A stretch of 12,647 nucleotides of DNA from Betaproteobacteria bacterium (GTDB lineage Bacteria > Pseudomonadota > Gammaproteobacteria > Burkholderiales > Burkholderiaceae): positions 1 through 12,647 of the forward strand of contig RFXC01000125.1 in NCBI GenBank assembly GCA_009921765.1, given 5' to 3'. Made by a program: the position numbers and the translations under genes. The notes under the pieces are model-generated. The model saw nothing but the letters and a program-made list of their open reading frames with translations. It ran no database searches and was not told the DNA's origin. Shown one piece after another: positions 5,182-12,647 of this stretch. Numbering within the stretch: the first letter of the stretch is position 1; each line of letters begins with the position of its first letter.

Positions 5182-7896
5182 ATGTCCGCCGTCCCCAGCC
5201 AGCTGCCTGCCGCCAACGACCCCGTTGATTCCGATCCGCTCGAAACCCGGGAGTGGCTCGATGCACTCGAGGCGGTGATTGATCGGGAAGGCCCTGAGCG
5301 TGCTCACTATCTGCTTGAGCAGATGATCGAGACGTCGCGCCGGAGCGGGGCCCATATCCCATTCTCTGCCAATACCGCCTACGTCAACACCATCCCCACG
5401 CAGCTCGAAGCGCGCTCGCCCGGTAACGCGGAATTCGAGGAGCGCATCCGCTCCTACGTGCGCTGGAACGCCATGGCCATGGTGGTTCGCGCCAACCGTC
5501 ACAACCCGCCTGATGGTGGCGACCTGGGGGGCCATATCGCTTCCTTCGCATCGCTCGCCACCATGATCGGTGCGGGCATGAACCACTTCTGGCACGCACC
5601 CAGTGCGGATCACGGCGGGGATCTGGTTTATTTCCAGGGCCATGTGGCGCCTGGCATCTACGGGCGCGCATTCGTGGAGGGGCGCCTGTCCGAGGCGCAG
5701 CTCGAGCGTTTTCGCCAGGAGGTCGACGGGCAGGGGCTGTCGTCCTACCCGCATCCGAAGCTCATGCCCGATTTCTGGCAGTTCCCCACGGTCTCCATGG
5801 GGCTCGGGCCATTGATGGCCATTTACCAGGCGCGGTTTCTGAAGTACCTGCACGCGCGCGGCATTGCCGACACCAGCAAGAGGAAGGTCTGGGTCTTCTG
5901 CGGCGATGGCGAGATGGACGAGCCCGAATCGTTGGGTGCCATCGGACTCGCGGCGCGTGAAAAGCTCGACAACCTGATCTTCGTCATCAATTGCAACCTG
6001 CAGCGGCTCGATGGTCCGGTGCGGGGCAACGGCAAGATCATTCAGGAGCTTGAAGGCGAGTTCCGGGGATCTGGCTGGAATGTTCTCAAGCTGATCTGGG
6101 GTTCGTACTGGGATCCGCTGCTTGCGCGCGACCGCGAGGGCATCCTGCGCCGCATCATGGAAGAAACCGTGGATGGCGAGTACCAGGCGTTCAAGGCGAA
6201 CGATGGCGCGTTTGTCCGCAAGCATTTCTTCGGCAAACACCCGAAGCTGCTCGAAATGGTGTCGCGCATGACCGATGACGACATCTGGCGCCTGAACCGG
6301 GGCGGCCACGACCCGCACAAGGTGTATGCGGCGTTCCACGCAGCGGTCAATCACCCGGGGCAGCCCACCGTCATTCTTGCGAAAACCGTAAAGGGCTACG
6401 GCATGGGACGCGCAGGGGAGGCGAAGAACCCCACGCACCAGTTGAAGAAACTGGACGCCGATACCATCCGCGAGTTTCGCGACCGGTTCAACATCCCTAT
6501 CCCGGACGACAAGGTCGACGAGCTGCCGTTCTATCGGCCCTCTGATGACGCGCCCGAGATGCAATACATGCATGAGCGCCGGCGGGAACTGGGTGGTTAT
6601 CTGCCCCAGCGGCGCCGCCAGGCCGATGAGCAATTGACAGTGCCAGGGCTTGACGCCCTTCAGGCGGTGCTCGAGCCCACGGCGGAAGGCCGCGAAATTT
6701 CCACCACCCAGGCCTTTGTGCGGATACTCACCGCGCTTACCCGCGACAAATCGATCGGTTCACGCGTGGTCCCCATCGTGCCCGATGAGGCCCGCACCTT
6801 CGGCATGGAGGGGATGTTCCGACAACTGGGCATCTACGCGCCCGAGGGCCAGAAATACACACCGGTCGACAAAGACCAGGTGATGTATTACCGCGAAGAC
6901 AAATCGGGCCAGATTCTCGAGGAAGGCATCAACGAGGCGGGGGCGTTCAGTTCGTGGATTTCAGCTGCCACGTCCTACTCAACCAACAACCGGGTGATGA
7001 TCCCCTTCTACATCTATTACTCGATGTTCGGTTTTCAGCGGATCGGCGATCTGGCCTGGGCCGCAGGTGACATGCAGGCGCGTGGCTTCCTCCTGGGTGG
7101 CACGTCAGGGCGCACAACGCTCAATGGCGAGGGGCTGCAGCATGAAGACGGGCATAGCCACATCCTGTCATCCACCATTCCCAACTGCGTGTCCTACGAT
7201 CCCACCTACGCGCATGAGCTTGCGGTGATCATTCAGGACGGTCTGCGCCGTATGGTGGGCGAGCAGCAGAACGTCTTCTATTACCTCACCGTGATGAACG
7301 AGAACTACGCGCATCCGGGCCTTCGCAAGGGCGATGAGGACGGCATCATTCGGGGCGCCTACCTGCTGCGACCCGGTCGCGCGAAGGCCGATCACCGCGT
7401 GCAGCTCATGGGGTCGGGCACCATTCTTCGCGAGGTGCTGGCAGCTGCCGAGATGCTGGAGAACGATTGGGGTGTCGCGGGCGATGTGTTCAGTGTCACG
7501 AGCTTCACCGAGTTGCGTCGTGACGGGCTGGACGCCGATCGCTGGAATCTGCTCCATCCCACCGAGAAGAAACCCCGCAAGGCCTACATCACACAGCTGC
7601 TTGAGAAAACGACAGGGCCCATCGTGGCCTCCACCGACTACATGAAGCTCTTCGCCGATCAGATCCGGCCGTTCATGCCCAAGGGGCGCGATTTCCGCGT
7701 GCTTGGCACCGATGGCTTTGGACGGTCGGACTTCCGTGCCCGGCTGCGCGAACACTTTGAGGTGGATCGCCGCTTTGTGGTGCTGGCGGCGCTGCGAGCG
7801 CTTGCCGATGAAGGCAGCATCCCCATGAAGAAGGTGGCCGAGGCGCTCACGAAATACGGCATCGATCCCGACAAGGTCAACCCGCACGTTGCCTGA
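5182..7896 (+). CDS. aceE: Pyruvate dehydrogenase E1 component, homodimeric type
   Basis: This 904-residue thiamine-diphosphate enzyme decarboxylates pyruvate and acetylates the lipoyl group of E2, the first step of pyruvate to acetyl-CoA. The length is typical of AceE. Visible motifs are the substrate-side RANRHNP (103-109), the ThDP/Mg motif GDGEMDEPES to NCNLQ (241-250 to 270-274), the mobile-loop signature KTVKGYGMG (401-409) with NPTHQLKK (H419), PDEARTFGMEG (534-544), and EGINEAGA (581-588), whose E585 is the expected cofactor-activating glutamate. The start is supported by AGGAGA (5171-5176) 5 bases before the ATG. It is the first gene of the aceE-aceF-lpdA operon and is divergent from the sensor kinase. 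No damage or odd residues were seen. Confidence 0.98.
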   Translation: MSAVPSQLPAANDPVDSDPLETREWLDALEAVIDREGPERAHYLLEQMIETSRRSGAHIPFSANTAYVNTIPTQLEARSPGNAEFEERIRSYVRWNAMAMVVRANRHNPPDGGDLGGHIASFASLATMIGAGMNHFWHAPSADHGGDLVYFQGHVAPGIYGRAFVEGRLSEAQLERFRQEVDGQGLSSYPHPKLMPDFWQFPTVSMGLGPLMAIYQARFLKYLHARGIADTSKRKVWVFCGDGEMDEPESLGAIGLAAREKLDNLIFVINCNLQRLDGPVRGNGKIIQELEGEFRGSGWNVLKLIWGSYWDPLLARDREGILRRIMEETVDGEYQAFKANDGAFVRKHFFGKHPKLLEMVSRMTDDDIWRLNRGGHDPHKVYAAFHAAVNHPGQPTVILAKTVKGYGMGRAGEAKNPTHQLKKLDADTIREFRDRFNIPIPDDKVDELPFYRPSDDAPEMQYMHERRRELGGYLPQRRRQADEQLTVPGLDALQAVLEPTAEGREISTTQAFVRILTALTRDKSIGSRVVPIVPDEARTFGMEGMFRQLGIYAPEGQKYTPVDKDQVMYYREDKSGQILEEGINEAGAFSSWISAATSYSTNNRVMIPFYIYYSMFGFQRIGDLAWAAGDMQARGFLLGGTSGRTTLNGEGLQHEDGHSHILSSTIPNCVSYDPTYAHELAVIIQDGLRRMVGEQQNVFYYLTVMNENYAHPGLRKGDEDGIIRGAYLLRPGRAKADHRVQLMGSGTILREVLAAAEMLENDWGVAGDVFSVTSFTELRRDGLDADRWNLLHPTEKKPRKAYITQLLEKTTGPIVASTDYMKLFADQIRPFMPKGRDFRVLGTDGFGRSDFRARLREHFEVDRRFVVLAALRALADEGSIPMKKVAEALTKYGIDPDKVNPHVA

Positions 7897-7928
7897 GGCA
7901 ACCTCCCGACACCGGAAGCGAGTTCACG

Positions 7929-9311
7929 ATGAGTCAGTCCATTGAAGTGCAGGTTCCCGATATCGGCGATTTTGCCGAGGTCGAGGTCATCGAGATTCTG
8001 GTCAAGCCCGGCGACACGATCGCGCTCGAGCAATCGCTCATCACCGTTGAGTCCGACAAGGCCTCGATGGAGATTCCAAGCGCGGCAGCGGGGGTGGTCC
8101 GCGAGATCAGGGTGAAGCTGGGCGACAAGGTGGCGAAGGGGAGCGTGGTGCTCACTGTCGAGCCGGTGAGCGCGTCGGCTGCCGCGGTGGCTGCGCCGGC
8201 GACAGCCGCTCCGGCCGCCGCGCTTGCGCCGGCTGCGGTGGCCGCCACGCCCGCGCCGGCCCCGGCGGTTGCGTCACCTCCGCCGCCGGTCGCGCCCGCG
8301 CAATCTGCTGCCACGGTTGCCGAGTCGCCCTCGGTTGCGCCGCGCACGCCGCCGGTGCCTGCCGATCCCGATGACGGTGCGCATATCGTGAAGCCCCATG
8401 CCTCACCCTCGGTGCGGCGCTTCGCCCGCGAGCTCGGGGTGGATCTCTCTCAGGTGAGGGGCACAGGCCCCAAGCAGCGCATTCTTCAGTCTGACGTTCA
8501 GGCCTACGTCAAGGCATTGGTCGCGCAAAGCAGTGCGGCGCCAGCGGCCTCTGCTGCGGCGACCGATGGTGGGGCTGCGCTTGGCCTCATCCCCTGGCCC
8601 AAGGTGGATTTCGCAAAGTTCGGTCCGATCGAGCGTCAGGCGCGGCCGCGGATCAAGAAGCTGTCTGCGGCCAATTTGCACCGCAACTGGGTGATGATCC
8701 CGCACGTCACCAACCATGATGACGCTGACATCACCGAACTGGAAGCCTTTCGCGTGAAGCTCAATGAGGAGCAGGGCAAGGGCGGCACCAAGGTCACCAT
8801 GCTCGCCTTCCTCATCAAGGCCTGCGTCACGGTGCTCAAGCGCTTTCCGGAGTTCAATGCCTCGCTGGAGGGCGATGAACTGGTGCTGAAGAACTACTGG
8901 CACATCGGTTTTGCGGCCGACACGCCCAACGGTCTGGTCGTTCCCGTGATCCGCGACGCCGACAAAAAGGGCATCCTGCAGATTGCCCGTGAAACCTCCG
9001 AGCTCGCAGCCAAGGCGCGCGAGGGCAAGCTTGCGCCTGCCGACATGCAAGGGGGCACATTCTCCATTTCCAGCCTGGGTGGCATCGGCGGCACCTATTT
9101 CACGCCCATCATCAACGCCCCCGAGGTCGCCATTCTTGGCGTGTGCCGCTCGCAGACGCGGCCGGTATGGAACGGCGCGGCGTTTGAACCGCGTCTCATG
9201 CTGCCGCTGTCGCTCTCCTGGGACCACCGGGTGATTGACGGCGCGTCGGCGGCCCGATTCAACGTTGCGCTTGCGCAGCTGCTCGCCGATTTTCGGCGTG
9301 TCATGCTCTGA
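7929..9311 (+). CDS. aceF: Dihydrolipoamide acetyltransferase (E2 of pyruvate dehydrogenase)
   Basis: This 460-residue E2 core subunit takes the acetyl group from E1 and transfers it to CoA. It has a single N-terminal lipoyl domain (1-79, lipoyl lysine K44 in [10 protein letters not shown]), an Ala/Pro linker (80-150), a peripheral-subunit-binding domain (about 155-195, [18 protein letters not shown] and GTGPKQRIL), a second linker, and the catalytic domain (about 220-460) ending in SWDHRVIDG with H433 and D437. E. coli AceF carries three lipoyl domains; here one is present, and another sits on the E3 subunit. It follows aceE by 32 bases, with GGAAG at 7914-7918 as a modest ribosome-binding site. 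The start context and overall length look intact. Confidence 0.97.
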   Translation: MSQSIEVQVPDIGDFAEVEVIEILVKPGDTIALEQSLITVESDKASMEIPSAAAGVVREIRVKLGDKVAKGSVVLTVEPVSASAAAVAAPATAAPAAALAPAAVAATPAPAPAVASPPPPVAPAQSAATVAESPSVAPRTPPVPADPDDGAHIVKPHASPSVRRFARELGVDLSQVRGTGPKQRILQSDVQAYVKALVAQSSAAPAASAAATDGGAALGLIPWPKVDFAKFGPIERQARPRIKKLSAANLHRNWVMIPHVTNHDDADITELEAFRVKLNEEQGKGGTKVTMLAFLIKACVTVLKRFPEFNASLEGDELVLKNYWHIGFAADTPNGLVVPVIRDADKKGILQIARETSELAAKAREGKLAPADMQGGTFSISSLGGIGGTYFTPIINAPEVAILGVCRSQTRPVWNGAAFEPRLMLPLSLSWDHRVIDGASAARFNVALAQLLADFRRVML

Positions 9312-9325
9312 AGCCGGAGAACAGC

Positions 9326-11215
9326 ATGAGCCAGGCGCTCGACATCAAGGTGCCCGATATTGGTGACTTCAAGGACGTTGAGGTCATTGAAATTCTGGTG
9401 AAACCCGGCGACACGGTGGCGGCTGAGCAAAGCCTGATCACTGTCGAGTCTGACAAGGCTTCGATGGAAATTCCGTCGCCGATGGCGGGCGTCGTACGCG
9501 AATTGCGGGTGAAGCTTGGCGACCGGATCTCCACGGGCTCGCCCCTTGCGCTTATCGAGCCGGCGGCTGGCGCAGCGGCCGGAGGTGGTTCACCAACGGC
9601 AGCGCCGGGCGCATCCCCGGCGGTGTCGGCTGCGCCGGCGCCGCAGCCGGCCGCTGGGCCGGCCGCCGGGCCGGCCGCAGCGACAGCGGCCCCCGCGCCG
9701 GCCGCGCCTGCCCCAGCGCCCGCTGCGCGCGCACCGGCCATTGGCGCGCCGGCCGCAGGCCCCGCCTACACCGGACTGGTGGATCGCACCTGCCGCATGG
9801 TCGTGCTCGGTGCAGGCCCGGGCGGCTACTCCGCAGCATTCCGCGCCGCCGACCTCGGCCTTGATACCGTATTGGTCGAGCGCTACGGAACGTTGGGCGG
9901 CGTTTGCCTGAACGTTGGCTGCATTCCATCGAAGGCGCTCCTCCATGTTGCGGCGGTCATCGACGAAACCGCGCACTTTGAAAAGCTGGGTGTGAGTTTC
10001 GGCAAGCCCGCGATCAACATCGACAAGTTGCGCGCGCACAAGCAATCGGTGATCGGCAAGCTCACGGGTGGGCTGGCCGGCATGGCGCGCGCCCGCAAGG
10101 TGGACGTCGTTCGCGGCATTGGCCGTTTTCTCGACGCCAACCATCTGGAAGTGGACGGTACCGAGGGCGAGGGCCGCGCGGCAAACGGCCAGAAAACAGT
10201 GATCCGGTTTGAACAGGCCATCATCGCGGCTGGCTCAAGCGTGGTGAAGCTGCCGTTCCTGCCCGACGACCCACGCATTGTCGATTCCACCGGCGCGCTC
10301 GAATTGCGCGCGGTGCCCAAGCGCATGCTGGTGATTGGTGGCGGCATCATCGGCCTTGAAATGGCCACCGTCTATTCCACCCTTGGCGCGCGCATTGAAG
10401 TGGTCGAGATGCTCGATGGCCTGATGGCAGGCGCCGACCGCGATCTGGTCAAGGTCTGGCAGAAATACAACGAGCCCCGCTTTGACAAGCTGATGTTGCG
10501 AACCAAGACCGTTCGGGTCGAGGCCGAGGCCGCAGGCATCCGTGTCTGGTTCGAGGGCGACAACGCGCCTGCCGAGCCGCAGCTCTATGACATGGTGCTG
10601 TCCGCCGTCGGCCGCAGCCCCAACGGGCGCCAGATCGCCGCCGACCGGGCAGGGGTCACCGTCAATGATCGGGGCTTCATCCCCGTTGACTCGCAGATGC
10701 GCACTAGCGCGCCGCACATCTTCGCCATCGGCGATATCGTCGGTCAACCCATGCTTGCCCACAAGGCCGTGCACGAAGGGCATGTCGCGGCCGAAGCCGC
10801 TGCCGGCCAGAAGAGCCACTTCGATGCCCGGGTCATCCCGTCGGTGGCCTACACTGATCCCGAGGTGGCCTGGGTCGGGCTCACCGAAGAAGATGCCAAA
10901 AGGCAGGGAATCAAGGTTGGCAAGGCGGTATTTCCCTGGGCAGCCTCCGGGCGCGCCATTGCCAACGGCCGCGACGAGGGCTTCACCAAACTGCTGTTTG
11001 ATGAAGAGACGCATCGTTGCGTAGGCGGCGGCATCGTGGGCACCCACGCGGGCGACATGATCGGCGAAGTGGCGCTTGCCATCGAGATGGGCGCCGATCC
11101 GGTGGATATCGGGCGAACCATTCATCCGCACCCAACACTCGGCGAATCCATCGGCATGGCCGCCGAGGTGTACGAGGGCGTCTGCACCGATTTGCCGCCA
11201 GCAAGGAAGCGCTGA
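9326..11215 (+). CDS. lpdA: Dihydrolipoamide dehydrogenase (E3) with N-terminal lipoyl domain
   Basis: This 629-residue flavoprotein reoxidises dihydrolipoamide and passes electrons to NAD+. Residues 1-79 are a lipoyl domain (K44 in [10 protein letters not shown]), followed by an Ala/Pro/Gly linker (80-148). The E3 body has the FAD motif [20 protein letters not shown] (159-178), redox disulfide C194/C199 ([13 protein letters not shown]), NAD motif [11 protein letters not shown] (336-346), second FAD motif IFAIGDI (465-471), and the catalytic H602/E607 pair (HPHPTLGES). Plain E3 is about 475 residues; the extra length is the lipoyl arm, a layout known in betaproteobacterial and some other PDH operons. 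It follows aceF by 14 bases with GGAGA 5 bases before the ATG. It is the last gene of the operon. It is probably dedicated to this complex, and 2-oxoglutarate dehydrogenase may have its own E3. Confidence 0.97.
   Translation: MSQALDIKVPDIGDFKDVEVIEILVKPGDTVAAEQSLITVESDKASMEIPSPMAGVVRELRVKLGDRISTGSPLALIEPAAGAAAGGGSPTAAPGASPAVSAAPAPQPAAGPAAGPAAATAAPAPAAPAPAPAARAPAIGAPAAGPAYTGLVDRTCRMVVLGAGPGGYSAAFRAADLGLDTVLVERYGTLGGVCLNVGCIPSKALLHVAAVIDETAHFEKLGVSFGKPAINIDKLRAHKQSVIGKLTGGLAGMARARKVDVVRGIGRFLDANHLEVDGTEGEGRAANGQKTVIRFEQAIIAAGSSVVKLPFLPDDPRIVDSTGALELRAVPKRMLVIGGGIIGLEMATVYSTLGARIEVVEMLDGLMAGADRDLVKVWQKYNEPRFDKLMLRTKTVRVEAEAAGIRVWFEGDNAPAEPQLYDMVLSAVGRSPNGRQIAADRAGVTVNDRGFIPVDSQMRTSAPHIFAIGDIVGQPMLAHKAVHEGHVAAEAAAGQKSHFDARVIPSVAYTDPEVAWVGLTEEDAKRQGIKVGKAVFPWAASGRAIANGRDEGFTKLLFDEETHRCVGGGIVGTHAGDMIGEVALAIEMGADPVDIGRTIHPHPTLGESIGMAAEVYEGVCTDLPPARKR
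9646..9681 (+). repeat. Three 12-bp tandem repeats in the lpdA linker
   Basis: The unit GCCGGCCGC plus three variable bases occurs three times in a row (9646-9657, 9658-9669, 9670-9681). It encodes the repeated A/G-P-A-A of the flexible linker. The period is a multiple of three, so copy-number change would alter linker length without breaking the frame. Confidence 0.75.
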
Positions 11216-11404
11216 GCACTACCCTGCATGCCACATGCCCGGGTCTCCATCCTGGCGGTGGCAAAGCCTGCGCTTCGTTCCCGTCCCCCAGGATTGTCGA
11301 CATCGCCTGGCTGCCTCGGGATAGAATCAGAAAATGGAACGGGCGAAAGCTGAGATCACCCGTCGATCCATCAGTGCTCAACTCAACTCATCGGAGACAG
11401 CCGA
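11216..11404 (+). promoter_or_regulatory. Gap between lpdA and dctP, with a weak candidate promoter
   Basis: No gene is evident in these 189 bases. TCGACA (11297-11302, five of six to the -35) and TAGAAT (11322-11327, five of six to the -10) are present but 19 bases apart, longer than ideal. A start near 11334 would leave a leader of about 70 bases. The only hairpin after lpdA is GCATG-CCA-CATGC (from about 11229), which has a 5-bp stem and no T-run, so I see no intrinsic terminator and read-through from the PDH operon is possible. Confidence 0.35.
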
Positions 11405-12484
11405 ATGGAACGTCGTTCATTCGTCAAACATGCAGGCGTGGCTGGCATTCTGGCCGCGGGCACTGCACCTGCGGTCCAAGCGCAGCAATCAATCCGCTGG
11501 CGGATTACCTCCAGTTTTCCAAAGTCGCTGGACACGCTCTATGGTGCAGCCGAGGTGTTTGCCAAGCAGGTGACATCTGCCTCGGGTGGGCGCCTCACCG
11601 TTACCGCGCATCCGCCGGGTGAACTCGTTCCCGCTTTCGGTGTGGTCGATGCCGTGCAGAAAGGCACGGTAGAGGGTGGGCACACGGCCCCCTACTACTT
11701 CTTCGGGAAAGATGAAACCTTCGCGCTCGACTGCGCCGTTCCGTTTGGCATGAACTCGCGCCAGATGACTGCCTGGATGTACCACGGCAACGGACTGAAG
11801 CTCACGCGCGACTTCTATCGTCAATACGACATCGTCAATTTCCCGGCTGGCAACACCGGCGTGCAGATGGGGGGCTGGTATCGCAAGGAAATCAAGAGCG
11901 TCGAAGATCTCAAGGGCCTCAAGTTCCGTGTGGGTGGATTTGCCGGCCGTGTGCTCGAGCGCCTGGGCGTGGTGCCCCAGAACATCCCTGGCGGCGAAAT
12001 CTATCCGGCCCTGGAAAAAGGCACGATCGATGCTGCAGAGTGGGTGGGGCCCTATGATGATCTGAAGCTTGGCTTCTACAAGGTGGCCAAGAACTACTAC
12101 TACCCGGGCTTCTGGGAAGGTGGTCCGCAGCTGTCCATCTACCTGAATGCCAAGACCTGGGAGGCGCTGCCCGCCGACCTCAAGGCCATCGTGGAGGCGG
12201 CTGCGTCACACGCCCACGTCGATATGCAGGCCCGCTACGACGCGCTCAACCCGCAGGCGCTGCGCAAGCTCATCGCCGAAGGTACCCGCGTTGCCGCCCT
12301 CCCGCGCGACGTGCTGCAGGCGTCGTTCAAGGCCGCGCACGACGTGTACGCGGAGGTGTCGGCCAAGAATCAGAACTGGGCCAAGATGTGGGCCGACTAT
12401 TCGCGCTTCCGCGGCGAGCAGTATCAGTGGTTCAACTACGCTGAGCGCTCATACGACAATTTCATGTTCTCGCAGAAGCTGTAA
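11405..12484 (+). CDS. dctP: TRAP transporter substrate-binding protein, DctP family, Tat-exported
   Basis: This 359-residue periplasmic binding protein would deliver a small organic acid to a TRAP membrane permease. Residues 1-26 form a signal peptide with the twin-arginine pattern ERRSFVKHA, a hydrophobic run (GVAGILAAG) and a likely cut after AVQA. The mature part shows the DctP fold: RWRITSSFPKSLDTLYGAAE (31-50), the conserved SVEDLKGLKFRVGG with R175 as the expected carboxylate-binding arginine, and GTIDAAEWVGPYDD (E212-W213). It most resembles the branch that includes 2-oxo acid binding TakP and lactate-binding relatives. A ligand such as pyruvate or lactate would suit its position behind the pyruvate dehydrogenase operon, but this is inference. 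No DctQ or DctM gene lies in the window. GGAGA (11393-11397) is 7 bases before the ATG. Confidence 0.93.
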   Translation: MERRSFVKHAGVAGILAAGTAPAVQAQQSIRWRITSSFPKSLDTLYGAAEVFAKQVTSASGGRLTVTAHPPGELVPAFGVVDAVQKGTVEGGHTAPYYFFGKDETFALDCAVPFGMNSRQMTAWMYHGNGLKLTRDFYRQYDIVNFPAGNTGVQMGGWYRKEIKSVEDLKGLKFRVGGFAGRVLERLGVVPQNIPGGEIYPALEKGTIDAAEWVGPYDDLKLGFYKVAKNYYYPGFWEGGPQLSIYLNAKTWEALPADLKAIVEAAASHAHVDMQARYDALNPQALRKLIAEGTRVAALPRDVLQASFKAAHDVYAEVSAKNQNWAKMWADYSRFRGEQYQWFNYAERSYDNFMFSQKL

Positions 12485-12526
12485 GCGACCTGCTCTGGCG
12501 TCGCGCTTGCGCGGCGCGATGCGCGG

Positions 12527-12562
12527 AAACAGAAACGGGCCCGTCAGGGCCCGTTTCTGTTT
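12527..12562. terminator. Bidirectional terminator hairpin after dctP
   Basis: A perfect 16-bp inverted repeat (12527-12542 and 12547-12562) with a 4-base loop GTCA forms a very stable hairpin with a GC-rich apex (GGGCCC) and an A/T-rich base (AAACAGAAAC / GTTTCTGTTT). The stem's own base supplies a broken T-run on either strand, as in symmetric terminators between convergent genes. It begins 43 bases after the dctP stop. Confidence 0.85.
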
Positions 12563-12616
12563 GTGGCGAGGTCGGAAGGCTGGTCGCACCACGCCCGCCA
12601 ACGGGCCTGGTCAGGG

Positions 12617-12647
12617 CTATTTCGGCTTGTCCGGGTCGTCGCTTGGA
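12617..12647 (-). CDS. Possible 3' end of a convergent gene (partial)
   Basis: The minus strand from the right edge reads PSDDPDKPK and then TAG (12619-12617). This charged, proline-containing end looks like a genuine protein C-terminus, and the symmetric terminator at 12527-12562 suits a convergent neighbour. Nine codons cannot identify a family, and the frame could be chance. Confidence 0.3.
   Translation of the reverse strand, partial: PSDDPDKPK

Noticed and set aside
5056..6633. A 525-codon open frame on the minus strand, antisense to aceE and reaching the divergent region
   Set aside because: It is a shadow of the aceE reading frame with no recognisable domain, and the sense strand is unambiguous aceE.
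8403..9227. A 274-codon minus-strand frame opposite the aceF catalytic domain
   Set aside because: It shows the His/Arg-rich composition of antisense frames and no family motif; aceF is certain on the plus strand.
1..12647. CRISPR array, insertion sequence or integrase
   Set aside because: No regularly spaced repeats, transposase motifs or integrase-like reading frames were found on either strand.

Overview
The window looks like chromosomal DNA from a high-GC betaproteobacterium, most likely of the order Burkholderiales. The evidence is the aceE-aceF-lpdA pyruvate dehydrogenase operon with a homodimeric-type E1 and an E3 that carries its own N-terminal lipoyl domain, the divergent FixL/FixJ-type two-component pair beside it, and a Tat-exported DctP-type TRAP binding protein. 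I cannot assign a genus from sequence alone.

The left 2 kb (1-2100) is accessory DNA. It holds the tail of an unrecognised gene (to 182), a RelE/ParE-type toxin with a ribbon-helix-helix antitoxin on the minus strand (199-732), a broken remnant resembling the C-terminal part of an AbiEii-type nucleotidyltransferase toxin (about 886-1214), and a FitA/FitB (VapC-type) toxin-antitoxin pair on the plus strand (1329-1999). Each intact toxin-antitoxin pair has a clear symmetric sequence lying on its predicted promoter, as expected for autoregulation. This block ends at the 3' side of a tRNA-Arg(ACG) gene (2106-2182, minus), which has an encoded CCA and its own UUCG-loop terminator. No integrase and no duplicated tRNA end were seen.

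From 2214 onward the window is core metabolism. A FixJ/LuxR-type response regulator (2214-2891) and a membrane PAS sensor histidine kinase (2908-4923) form a minus-strand operon, kinase first. They are divergent from aceE (5182-7896), aceF (7929-9311) and lpdA (9326-11215), which encode the E1, E2 and E3 subunits that convert pyruvate to acetyl-CoA. The 258-bp divergent region contains a plausible sigma70 promoter for aceE, a 20-bp near-perfect palindrome over its -10 box, and a pair of similar elements 20 bp apart just upstream of the -35. These are candidate sites for the response regulator or another regulator.

A 189-bp gap then leads to dctP (11405-12484), a solute-binding protein of the TRAP family whose close relatives bind 2-oxo acids or lactate. 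No TRAP membrane subunits are within the window. A perfect 16-bp-stem hairpin (12527-12562) terminates the unit and probably serves a convergent minus-strand gene whose last codons lie at 12617-12647.

I did not find a wholly new system. The points most worth following are the regulatory architecture between the sensor kinase and aceE, the tRNA gene directly behind the response regulator, and the layered toxin-antitoxin and AbiE-remnant block beside the tRNA.
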